A stretch of 17,006 bases of DNA from a bacterium (GTDB taxonomy: Bacteria; Actinomycetota; Acidimicrobiia; UBA5794; ZC4RG35): contig JAPPKR010000276.1 in assembly GCA_028819835.1 (NCBI GenBank), forward strand, positions 1 to 17,006. The letters are read 5' to 3'. Under the pieces are notes generated by a model. It did no database searches and had not been told where the DNA came from. It saw only the letters and a list, made by a program, of their open reading frames with translations. Positions 7,053 to 13,672 of the stretch are shown piece by piece (positions within the stretch are counted from its first letter, which is position 1; each line of letters starts with the position of its first letter). Position numbers and translations under genes: made by a program.

Positions 7053-7185
7053 CATCGGTATTCCTCAGTGAGTCCGATGAGTCTTCAAACACCGATTATG
7101 GAAAATATGTTGCATCTTCCAAGGCTGGCATCCGATTGTTGCGTTAGGGTTTCTGATAGCCCAATCCCGATTTGGAGATTTCATA

Positions 7186-8925
7186 ATGCGACGTCACCTG
7201 GCTCTCTTGTCTTTACTCCTACTGATACTGGCTGCTTGTGGAGACGGTGATGCGGACACACCTGCAACCACCGAAGCCCCGGCAGCGGCTACCACTGAAG
7301 CCACTGCTGCACCCACCACCGAACCCACCGCCGCGCCTACCACTGCGGCGGAGACCACAACCGAAGAAACGACTGCGACGACCGAGGCGCCGGCCACAAC
7401 GACGACTGCCGCCGCCGCCCCGCCGGCGGTTGTGCCCACGGGGACCGTGACCGTCGCGCTTCCAACCTTCGGCAATGAACTCCTTGATCCGACCCGGTCC
7501 TCGAACCCCGACCTGCCGTACTGGGCCAACTCCTTCGACTTCCTCCTAGGCATGGATGAGAACGGGAACCCGACCACCGAAACCGGTGCGGCAATATCGG
7601 TCGAATCCTCCCCGGACGCCAAGGTCTGGACGATCGAACTCCGCGAGGGCATGACATTCCACGACGGTGTGGAGGTCACCGCAGAAGACGTCGCCTTCAG
7701 TTTCGAGTTGTACGCCAGGGAAGAGTCTGCCTGCACCTCCTGCGGAAAGATGCAGAGAAACTTCGATTCTGCGACTGTCACGGGCACATACACCCTTGAA
7801 GTGACCTTCAAGGAGCCGAACGCCCTGTTCCTCCGCGACCTGACCAGAGTGAATGACACTCTTGCCATCATTCCCAAGCACCACTGGGAAGCAGTGGGAG
7901 GCGGCGATGGGTTCAACGAGAATCCTCTCGGAAGTGGACCCTATGTCTTCAGCGATCGCGCCATTGGAGAGTTCGTCGAGTTCAAGGCGAACACCGAATA
8001 CTGGAACCCTGACCGGATACCCGGGTTCGAGACTCTTCGCATAGTCCTCGCTCCTGAAGCGACCAGCCGATTGGCTCTGCTCGAGCGCGGAGACGCCGAT
8101 CTTGCCTTGATGGACCCGTTCACGGCCCCCGACGTGTTGGCGGCCGGTTTGGAGATCGCCGGGCCGAAACGCGTCCAGACATTGAGTATGGCGTTTGGTA
8201 TGCCCTGGAAGACCGAGTTCTTCTACAACGACCAAGCTGCCCGCGAAGCTCTGATCAAAGCAGTTAATGTCGCAGCGATCGTATCCGCCATTTACCCTGA
8301 GGGCACCGCCACACCGGCCGCCAGTTTCGCAGCGGTTCCCAGCCAGGAAGGGCACGATCCCAGCCTGACGCCGTACGTGTACGATGCTGCCGCCGCCGCG
8401 CAGGAAATCCAAGACCTGGGGCTGGCCGGCCAAGAGATCACCATGTACCAATACGCGTTCGGCGCAACGCCGGAGTTCCCGCGGATACAGGAAGCTGTGG
8501 CGGCCTTCTGGACCCAAGCCGGGCTGAGCCCTCAGTTGAGGCCCACAGACTTCGCCACCATCCGTCCGAATTTCCTGGAGGCCCCCTACTTCACCGAGCC
8601 CTTCACGCACCTGTGGTTCGTTACAGCCGGAACAACCACAGAGAACGCTCTGAGGATCGGAGTCATCAGCAAGGATGCCGGAGGCTTCTACGCGGCTTTC
8701 GGCGATCCCGAACTCGACGACATCTATAGCCAATACCGGTCGGAAGTTGATCCCGGGGAGAGAGAGGCTCTGGCCGGCAGGGCTGTCAGCCTGATCTACG
8801 ACACCTACGCGGTGCTTCCCATCGCCACTACCGACATGATCTGGGGCATGGGTCCGCGGATATCCAGTTGGTCGCCGACCAACGGATCTGTGGCGGCCGT
8901 GAACTTCGAGACGCTCCGGCCATGA
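7186..8925 (+). CDS. ABC transporter substrate-binding lipoprotein, family 5 (peptide/nickel type)
   Basis: This 579-residue protein captures a peptide-like ligand outside the cell. It starts with a lipoprotein signal: MRRH, a leucine-rich core and the lipobox LAAC with the lipid-bearing Cys18. A low-complexity linker of Thr, Ala, Glu and Pro follows (about residues 24-84) and should hold the binding domain off the membrane. The domain itself starts near residue 86. It carries the family 5 signature WTIELREGMTFHDGVEVTAE and DVAFSFEL, and an AILPKHHW-like IIPKHHW segment. Its length is normal and no break is seen. ATG 7186 has GGAG eight bases upstream (7174-7177). It should work with the two ATPases just upstream. 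The ligand cannot be deduced; family members bind peptides, opines, glycosides and other solutes as well as nickel complexes. Confidence 0.94.
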   Translation: MRRHLALLSLLLLILAACGDGDADTPATTEAPAAATTEATAAPTTEPTAAPTTAAETTTEETTATTEAPATTTTAAAAPPAVVPTGTVTVALPTFGNELLDPTRSSNPDLPYWANSFDFLLGMDENGNPTTETGAAISVESSPDAKVWTIELREGMTFHDGVEVTAEDVAFSFELYAREESACTSCGKMQRNFDSATVTGTYTLEVTFKEPNALFLRDLTRVNDTLAIIPKHHWEAVGGGDGFNENPLGSGPYVFSDRAIGEFVEFKANTEYWNPDRIPGFETLRIVLAPEATSRLALLERGDADLALMDPFTAPDVLAAGLEIAGPKRVQTLSMAFGMPWKTEFFYNDQAAREALIKAVNVAAIVSAIYPEGTATPAASFAAVPSQEGHDPSLTPYVYDAAAAAQEIQDLGLAGQEITMYQYAFGATPEFPRIQEAVAAFWTQAGLSPQLRPTDFATIRPNFLEAPYFTEPFTHLWFVTAGTTTENALRIGVISKDAGGFYAAFGDPELDDIYSQYRSEVDPGEREALAGRAVSLIYDTYAVLPIATTDMIWGMGPRISSWSPTNGSVAAVNFETLRP

Positions 8926-8961
8926 CGAACAGTCACGGATGAGCTTGAGAAGCGTCGCTCG

Positions 8962-9960
8962 ATGAACGACCTGCCCAAGAGATTCGGAATCAAGCTCCCG
9001 GGAGCCGGAATCCGGAACAATATCGAGTTGGCTCAATACGCCGATGACGTCGGCGCGGAGTCTGCTTGGATGGCCGAAGGGCGCCTCACCTTTGATGCGA
9101 TAACTCCGATGGCCGTCTATGCGGCGAGCACGAAGAGGATCAGGGTCGCATGTGGTGTGCTCCCCACCTTCACTCGCAATCCGGCCCTGATCGCACAGAC
9201 CATGGCGACCTTGGACTTCCTGGCGCCGGGGAGGATAATCCTCGGTCTGGGTGTGTGGTGGGATCCGATCGCCACCAAGGTCGGCATTGACCGCGGGACC
9301 AAACTCATCCGGGCGGCCCGTGAATACCTCGAAGCGATTCGACTTCTGCTGGAACGCAGGGAGCCGGTCACCTATGAGGGCGAGTATGTACGGTTCGATG
9401 ATGTGTTCCTCGACCACGGCGCAACCGGTCCACACCACGTTCCCATCTACTTGGCGGCCGTCGGACCGCAGATGCTCAGGCTGGCCGGTCGCCTTGCCGA
9501 CGGTGTGGTCCTGAACAGCAGTCACACTGTCGAGGCCACGCGGGACGAGGTTGAGCAGGTACGGGTGGGGGCCGAGGCAGCCGGCCGCAGCCTCGACGAC
9601 GTAGACATCGTGCAGCCATGCACCATTCGCCTCACGAACGACAAGGCGACCGCCATCGCTCAGGACAAGGTGGTCGTCACCCAGTTCATCGCCCAGCAGG
9701 CACACGTTGCGGGACCTACCGGAATCGAACCGGAGTTGGCTGATCGAATCCGGGACATTGTGGGCGGTTGGCCGGCCAGCCCAAGCTCCATCGTGGAGGC
9801 GTCCAAGCTCGTTCCCGACGAGATCATTGAGAATATCGGTTGTTACGGGAGCGAAGATGAAGTGAGAGAACGGCTGCGCGCATATGAAGGTGCAGGGGTG
9901 GATTGCCTCTATGCCGCAGCCGACAAGGCACTGATCGACTTCCTCGCGCAGGGCTGGTGA
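8962..9960 (+). CDS. Luciferase-like (LLM) flavin/F420-dependent oxidoreductase, copy 2
   Basis: A 332-residue TIM-barrel oxidoreductase, paralogous to the gene at 3905. Shared segments include RLTFDAITPMAVYAASTKRI (about residues 41-60), TRNPALIAQTMATLDFLAPG, LGLGVWWDPIATKVGI and the C-terminal GCYGSEDEVRERLRAYEGAG. Such enzymes use F420 or FMN to reduce or oxidise small organic molecules; the cofactor here is inferred. ATG 8962 follows the binding-protein stop by 36 bases, with a GAGAAG stretch upstream. The next gene, an amidohydrolase, starts 18 bases after its stop, so the two are probably co-transcribed and may act in sequence. The copies share a fold but have drifted well apart, which suggests different substrates or steps rather than a recent duplication. 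Confidence 0.92.
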   Translation: MNDLPKRFGIKLPGAGIRNNIELAQYADDVGAESAWMAEGRLTFDAITPMAVYAASTKRIRVACGVLPTFTRNPALIAQTMATLDFLAPGRIILGLGVWWDPIATKVGIDRGTKLIRAAREYLEAIRLLLERREPVTYEGEYVRFDDVFLDHGATGPHHVPIYLAAVGPQMLRLAGRLADGVVLNSSHTVEATRDEVEQVRVGAEAAGRSLDDVDIVQPCTIRLTNDKATAIAQDKVVVTQFIAQQAHVAGPTGIEPELADRIRDIVGGWPASPSSIVEASKLVPDEIIENIGCYGSEDEVRERLRAYEGAGVDCLYAAADKALIDFLAQGW

Positions 9961-9978
9961 CCTGAACAGTCACTTACG

Positions 9979-10794
9979 ATGCTCACCGTAGACACCCACT
10001 GCCATGTCCTCGATACATGGTTTGAACCGGTTGAGGTACTCCTGTTCCAGATGGCGCGAGCCGATGTCGACAAAGCTGTTTTGGTCCAGATGTCCTCCAA
10101 CTATGACAACAGCTATCTTGTCGAGTGCTCCGATCGATTCCCGGGGCGGTTCGCCATCGTGGGGTCTGTGGACACTTCCGCACCAGACTGCCTGGAGAAA
10201 CTCGAATACTGGGCCGGCCTGGGTGTGGTGGGGGTCCGGCTCACGCCGATGCAGAGGTCAGGAGGCGAGGATCCTCTGGCGGTCTGGAAGAAGGCGGACT
10301 CGTTGGGCATGTTGGCGGATCTGTGGGCCCTGCACGGCCCTGACGCCATGAAGGGATTCGTGTCCGATGAATTCGTCGGATTGGTGGAACGCTTTCCGCA
10401 TATGCCATTCGTCATCGAACACCTCGGGTTTGTCGCCAATGACCCCGATCCTCCTTATGCCGACTTCACAAGGATCCTGGCGCTGAGTCGATACCCCAAT
10501 GTCTTCATGAAACTTCCCGGGATCGGCGAGTTCGTGCCCAAACCGGTCCCCCACCGCAGTCCACCATTTGACCTTGACGCCATCCCACCCTTCATCGACA
10601 TGGCTCTCGATGCTTTCGGGCCGGATCGGGTAATGGTCGGCTCCGACCATCCTCGCTGCTCGGACTGGGAAGGTTATTCGAACGTCTTCGGGTACCTGCG
10701 GGAGTACCTCGGGCGCTTGCTGAACGCTGACGAGATGGCCTCGGTCTTGGGGGCCACCGCCGAGCGGATCTATTTCGCCGACCACGAGGGGTGA
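9979..10794 (+). CDS. Amidohydrolase family 2 (metal-dependent TIM-barrel hydrolase)
   Basis: A 271-residue protein of the amidohydrolase-2 group, which contains lactonases, decarboxylases and C-C or amide hydrolases. The opening VDTHCHV (residues 4-10) gives the HxH metal ligands His7 and His9. His148 in FVIEHLGFVAND and Asp223 in VMVGSDHPRCSDW supply the later metal and catalytic positions, so the active site looks complete. No signal peptide is present, so it should be cytoplasmic. ATG 9979 is 18 bases after the oxidoreductase stop. Next to a luciferase-like enzyme and a peptide-type importer it probably acts on a breakdown intermediate, but the bond it cuts cannot be predicted. A 121-base gap separates it from the MFS gene. 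Confidence 0.9.
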   Translation: MLTVDTHCHVLDTWFEPVEVLLFQMARADVDKAVLVQMSSNYDNSYLVECSDRFPGRFAIVGSVDTSAPDCLEKLEYWAGLGVVGVRLTPMQRSGGEDPLAVWKKADSLGMLADLWALHGPDAMKGFVSDEFVGLVERFPHMPFVIEHLGFVANDPDPPYADFTRILALSRYPNVFMKLPGIGEFVPKPVPHRSPPFDLDAIPPFIDMALDAFGPDRVMVGSDHPRCSDWEGYSNVFGYLREYLGRLLNADEMASVLGATAERIYFADHEG

Positions 10795-10882
10795 AGCAGT
10801 TGCCGTGTGGTATGACACCCGCACTCGAAGAGGGGGTATGGTCGTGAGTCTGCGTCGCGGCTTCGGCGTGACCGGACCCCAG

Positions 10883-10901
10883 GGGTACGCGAACAGTACC
10901 C
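10883..10901. promoter_or_regulatory. Inverted repeat GGGTAC-N7-GTACCC just upstream of the MFS gene
   Basis: Six-base arms GGGTAC (10883-10888) and GTACCC (10896-10901) are separated by seven bases and end 14 bases before the ATG of the transporter gene. The position suits a repressor site or a small hairpin covering the ribosome-binding region. No T tract follows, so a terminator is unlikely. The function is inferred from position only. Confidence 0.4.
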
Positions 10902-10915
10902 GCTGCAGTGGCTGA

Positions 10916-12058
10916 ATGAGGCGGACTCGGGTTACGACAATCGCATCAAGCGTGGTGGCGCTCGCCGCTGTACCGGTATTCCTAACCGGTGCCATGGGTG
11001 TTCAGATACGAGCCGAATTCGGGCTCGGTCCTGCCGGTTTCGGCATAATGCTGAGCGCGTTTCACCTCAGCTCTTCTTTGGCGTCGCCGGCCTTGGGGCG
11101 AGCTGCCGAAAGACACCCGGCGATGTCAATGCGATGGGCTGTGACTCTCACCCTTGTATCCCTTGTCGGTGTCGCTCTGGGCGGGAGAAGCCCTGTCCTG
11201 TACTCAGGATTCCTAGTCGGGACCGGGCTGGGGTTCGCACTGGCGCAGACTTCTACGAATCTCTTCATCACGCGAACAGTGCCTGCAGGCAACCGGGCCA
11301 CGGTACTGGGCATCAAACATGCTGCCATTCCGCTCGCCGCCTTGTTGGCGGGATTGGCGGTGCCGACGGTTGCCGTGACGATCGGCTGGCGGTGGGCCTT
11401 CGCCATCGCAGCAGCCGGTGCGACTCTCCTATGGGCATGGCTGCCGAAGTCATTCACCGGGTTCAGAAGCCCTCCTGCCAGAGATGGCGGAGGCAGTCCC
11501 CCGAAGGAACTAATCGTGCTGGTATTGGCAACCATTCTGGCGATGGCCAGCGGTTCTGCCCTCAGCGCCTTCCTGGTCTCCTTCGCGGTCGCAACGGGCA
11601 TCGGCGCGGCCTCCGCCGGATTCCTACTCTCCGCAGGCGGTGCTTCAGCTATTGCCATGCGGGTCACATTGGGATGGTTAGCCGACCGCCGGTCAACCCG
11701 AGGTTTCGTTGGCATAGTGGGGCTTCTGACTGTTGGCAGCGTGGGCTATTTGCTGCTTAGCACCGAGCAACCAGCGCTGATCCTCGTCGGGGCCATGACC
11801 TCGTTCGCGGGGGTTTTGGGTTGGTCCGGGCTCCTGGTTCACGCGGTAGTTGACAGGAATCTCAAGGCTCCCGCTCGCGCCACAGGGGTCACCCAGGTCG
11901 GGTTCTACGCCGGAGGCGGTATCGGGCCGCCACTCTTCGGTTTTCTGATTGATCAATTCTCATATCGTTTCGCGTGGATGACAGCCGCAGGCTTGGTGCT
12001 CGTCGCAGCCGGTCTCGTGCTGGCAGTGGAGTTGAGTAGTCGCGGCAAGCAGACCTGA
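10916..12058 (+). CDS. Major facilitator superfamily (MFS) transporter
   Basis: A 380-residue membrane protein with about 11-12 hydrophobic segments. The N-terminal half runs from VVALAAVPVFLTGAMG, and a central hydrophilic loop (about residues 183-198, FRSPPARDGGGSPPKE) separates it from the C-terminal half. A degenerate MFS loop 2-3 motif is visible as SPALGRAAERHP, and a related one as GWLADRRSTRG in the second half. ATG 10916 is the first possible start after an in-frame TGA at 10913. It lies after the oxidoreductase and amidohydrolase genes on the same strand, so it may import a related compound or export a product; the direction and substrate are unknown. It is followed by the convergent intergenic terminator at 12241. 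Confidence 0.92.
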   Translation: MRRTRVTTIASSVVALAAVPVFLTGAMGVQIRAEFGLGPAGFGIMLSAFHLSSSLASPALGRAAERHPAMSMRWAVTLTLVSLVGVALGGRSPVLYSGFLVGTGLGFALAQTSTNLFITRTVPAGNRATVLGIKHAAIPLAALLAGLAVPTVAVTIGWRWAFAIAAAGATLLWAWLPKSFTGFRSPPARDGGGSPPKELIVLVLATILAMASGSALSAFLVSFAVATGIGAASAGFLLSAGGASAIAMRVTLGWLADRRSTRGFVGIVGLLTVGSVGYLLLSTEQPALILVGAMTSFAGVLGWSGLLVHAVVDRNLKAPARATGVTQVGFYAGGGIGPPLFGFLIDQFSYRFAWMTAAGLVLVAAGLVLAVELSSRGKQT

Positions 12059-12086
12059 CTACTGGAATATGGCGCACGCACCAACC

Positions 12087-12119
12087 TTTCTGCAGAAATA
12101 GAGATCATCCTGGATCCAG
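12087..12119. other. Two short perfect palindromes downstream of the MFS gene
   Basis: TTTCTGCAGAAA (12087-12098) and CTGGATCCAG (12110-12119) are both perfect palindromes, 11 bases apart, just after the MFS stop. They could be chance, protein-binding sites or weak stem-loops. No gene is seen in 12059-12332. Confidence 0.3.
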
Positions 12120-12175
12120 ACCCTCCGCATAACCGCCCACGGGTTCACCAATCCCCACAACTACGCGGCTTGGGG

Positions 12176-12237
12176 GGCTCCTATTAGCATGGCCCCGACC
12201 ACCTCCTCCAGTCACCACATCCCATTAGTCGCGAGGG
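12176..12237. repeat. Diverged repeat, copy 1 (possible gene remnant)
   Basis: This stretch resembles 13378-13443 in the same orientation, with about 70% matching bases by eye. The shared blocks include CATG, CCGACC and ACATCCCA against AAATCCCA. Read on the minus strand the two copies also resemble each other as protein (VVGAMLIGAP here against AVGVMLVGDP there), with many third-position changes. This copy has in-frame stops. It looks like a decayed piece of a formerly coding or mobile sequence; the pair flanks the TM-helix gene. Confidence 0.45.
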
Positions 12238-12240
12238 TTA

Positions 12241-12316
12241 AAGAGAAACACCCCGCTCTCCTCTTTTGGCCCCCCGGAAGGGGGGGTGGAGAGGGGGGTG
12301 TTCTCTTGTTTTGTTA
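12241..12316. terminator. Strong bidirectional intrinsic terminator between convergent genes
   Basis: A long stem-loop spans 12241-12307. AAGAGAA pairs with TTCTCTT, CACCCC with GGGGTG, CTCTCC with GGAGAG, and inside them CCCCCC with GGGGGG around a GGAA tetraloop. On the plus strand it runs into TTCTCTTGTTTTGTT; on the minus strand the stem is followed by TTTCTCTTTAA. It sits between the MFS gene (plus) and the TM-helix gene (minus), so it can stop transcription from both sides. Confidence 0.8.
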
Positions 12317-12332
12317 AGAGCCCGTCTGAGGC

Positions 12333-12989
12333 TCAGTCTCGGTCAGGCAGGACGCGTTTCCACCACTTTCGTGCCTCGGGGATACCCCCGACACCGAAAG
12401 CGATAGCCAAGGTGACGCCTATGGTGCCGAGGACAGCAATGAACAGGGTGTTCACGACCTCCTCAGCCAGGTTCAGGGTGTTCAACGCGGCAAGAGCGCC
12501 GAAACCGATCACCATCCATCGGGCCACTGCCGGAAGCCAGCTGACACCATGATCCCGCGACCAGGGAGCAGCCACTTCCGCTAGGAAAGCACCTACCGCC
12601 GCGGCCACGATCACGATGATGATCGCCACCACCACCAATGGCAGATAAGCAATCAGCGCACTGAGCAGGTCACTCAGATGCTCGATTTCCAAGGTCTGGG
12701 CAGCCATGAGCAGGACCACTAGCAACATGATCCAGTACACGGCACGCCCCACCAAGTCGGAGGCGCTCATCCCTGCGGCCTTCATCCGCTCCGCGAGACC
12801 AGCCCTTTCCAGCATTCGGTCGAGGCCGGCAGCCGCGAGTACACGGGAAGCAACCCGGCGGACAAGGCGGGCTACCAACCATCCGATCAAAAGGATCACA
12901 ACCGTCCCAAGCAACTTGGGAATGAACGTGATCACATCCTGCCAAGCGTCCTCTAGGCCGCTTGACACACCGTCAAGAAAGTCAGACAC
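12333..12989 (-). CDS. Small TM-helix membrane protein (CmpX / mechanosensitive-channel-like), without MscS beta domain
   Basis: A 218-residue membrane protein with about five hydrophobic segments at residues 20-44, 80-99, 109-137, 152-172 and 180-201. The repeated pattern of a glycine-bearing helix followed by basic residues (LLIGWLVARLVRRVASRVLA, and later LAIAFGVGGIPEARKWWKR) matches the conserved TM-helix family found in CmpX-like and mechanosensitive-channel-annotated proteins. It lacks the soluble beta-rich domain of true MscS channels, so calling it an osmotic channel is uncertain. The start is GTG 12989 with AAAGGA somewhat far upstream. It is a single gene on the minus strand, ending at a strong terminator; the long region upstream should hold its promoter. 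Its role next to catabolic genes is unclear and it may be unrelated to them. Confidence 0.82.
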   Translation of the reverse strand: MSDFLDGVSSGLEDAWQDVITFIPKLLGTVVILLIGWLVARLVRRVASRVLAAAGLDRMLERAGLAERMKAAGMSASDLVGRAVYWIMLLVVLLMAAQTLEIEHLSDLLSALIAYLPLVVVAIIIVIVAAAVGAFLAEVAAPWSRDHGVSWLPAVARWMVIGFGALAALNTLNLAEEVVNTLFIAVLGTIGVTLAIAFGVGGIPEARKWWKRVLPDRD

Positions 12990-13115
12990 GATCTGACCAA
13001 TCCTTTCTGGAAGTGGGAACCCGAGCTATTGCGTCGGGAACCCAATGCGAATAACTAACCCGGTTTATATCAAACCAAGCACCATTCTACCAGCGAATCG
13101 GGAAGGGATGGTCAT

Positions 13116-13174
13116 TAACAGGGGGTCGTTAAATCTATTGGTGGGAACCCCCATCAGTCGCCACGCCCCTGTTA
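13116..13174. repeat. 9-bp perfect inverted repeat with inner hairpin
   Basis: TAACAGGGG (13116-13124) and CCCCTGTTA (13166-13174) form perfect 9-base arms around 41 bases. The interior can fold again, with GGTGGG facing CCCCCA around 13141-13153. It could be a structured RNA, a cruciform-type site, or the inverted ends of a tiny non-autonomous element. No target duplication was identified. Confidence 0.4.
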
Positions 13175-13288
13175 CACTTGGCCCGGTTGCGGACATAACT
13201 TATCCCACCCCGCCAATCGGTGGTTGGACCGGGAAAGAGTGTTCGCAACAGCGCGAATGTAACTAACCCTTTACCAATAGCGCAAAAG

Positions 13289-13331
13289 GAAGGGGGGACG
13301 AAGCGCATCCCAATGCCTTCTCCCCCCCTTC
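13289..13331. other. Stem-loop with GAAGGGGGG/CCCCCCTTC arms
   Basis: GAAGGGGGG (from 13289) can pair with CCCCCCTTC (ending 13331). A second stem lies inside (AAG-C-GCAT paired with ATGC-CTT around CCCA). On the minus strand it is followed by CCTTTTGCG, so a weak minus-strand terminator is possible; on the plus strand there is no T tract. Confidence 0.45.
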
Positions 13332-13377
13332 TATCCCCATCCCCTCTCCCAGGGCGGTACGCCCATGAAGGCCTTCA

Positions 13378-13443
13378 GGATCCCCTACTAACATGACTCC
13401 GACCGCCCGTCCCAGCAACCAAATCCCAACAATTCGAGAAGGG
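13378..13443. repeat. Diverged repeat, copy 2 (possible gene remnant)
   Basis: This is the counterpart of 12176-12237, in the same orientation about 1.2 kb away. On the minus strand this copy is open and reads IVGIWLLGRAVGVMLVGDPE within a 79-codon frame (13502-13263). It aligns with NGMW, then a stop, then LEEVVGAMLIGAP in copy 1. The preference for synonymous or conservative changes suggests that the ancestor was coding. No family is recognised. Confidence 0.45.
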
Positions 13444-13672
13444 CCAACATTTCCGCCACACCGGCGGTTGACGACCGCTCCGTTATGACCTCCGACTTGC
13501 ATCTGCGAGAACTTGTTTTGCCGGGCCTGATGAACGGGGAATCATTCAACTGCCCCGGCCTGGGAGGAGGCCTGTCGACTCCCGTGGACTCCGGCGTTGT
13601 CGCCATTTGTGCCAGGAGCCTGGGACGCTTAGTGACTCACCTCGGATCAGCACTGAGGCAGGTCGGGGCCTG

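Larger units (their letters stand above)
12990..13672. other. Gene-poor 680-base intergenic region with several inverted repeats
   Basis: No convincing gene lies between the divergent TM-helix gene and the deacylase gene. Short open frames here (for example 13045-13266 and 13485-13673, plus) have no recognisable domains and odd composition. Items seen are GGTTT-N5-AAACC at 13062-13076, TAACAGGGG/CCCCTGTTA at 13116-13174, a stem-loop at 13289-13331, GGGCG-GTA-CGCCC at 13352-13364, the palindrome TGAAGGCCTTCA at 13366-13377, and repeat copy 2 at 13378-13443. GGGAACCC occurs three times between about 13016 and 13150. Promoters for both flanking genes should lie here, but no clear -35/-10 pair was found. 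Confidence 0.5.

Noticed and set aside
7546..9705. 719-codon minus-strand open frame
   Set aside because: It lies antisense to the binding-protein and oxidoreductase genes, both of which have clear family motifs. The translation resembles no family and is a by-product of GC-rich codon use.
12141..12155. GGGTTC-like string resembling a tRNA T-arm
   Set aside because: The arms do not pair as a T stem and no acceptor, D or anticodon stem is found around it.
13045..13266. 73-codon plus-strand ORF in the intergenic region
   Set aside because: No recognisable domain or ribosome site, and it runs through the inverted repeats.
13599..13635. TTGTGC-N17-TAGTGA as a promoter for the deacylase gene
   Set aside because: Spacing is right, but both boxes match the consensus poorly; too weak to list as a feature.
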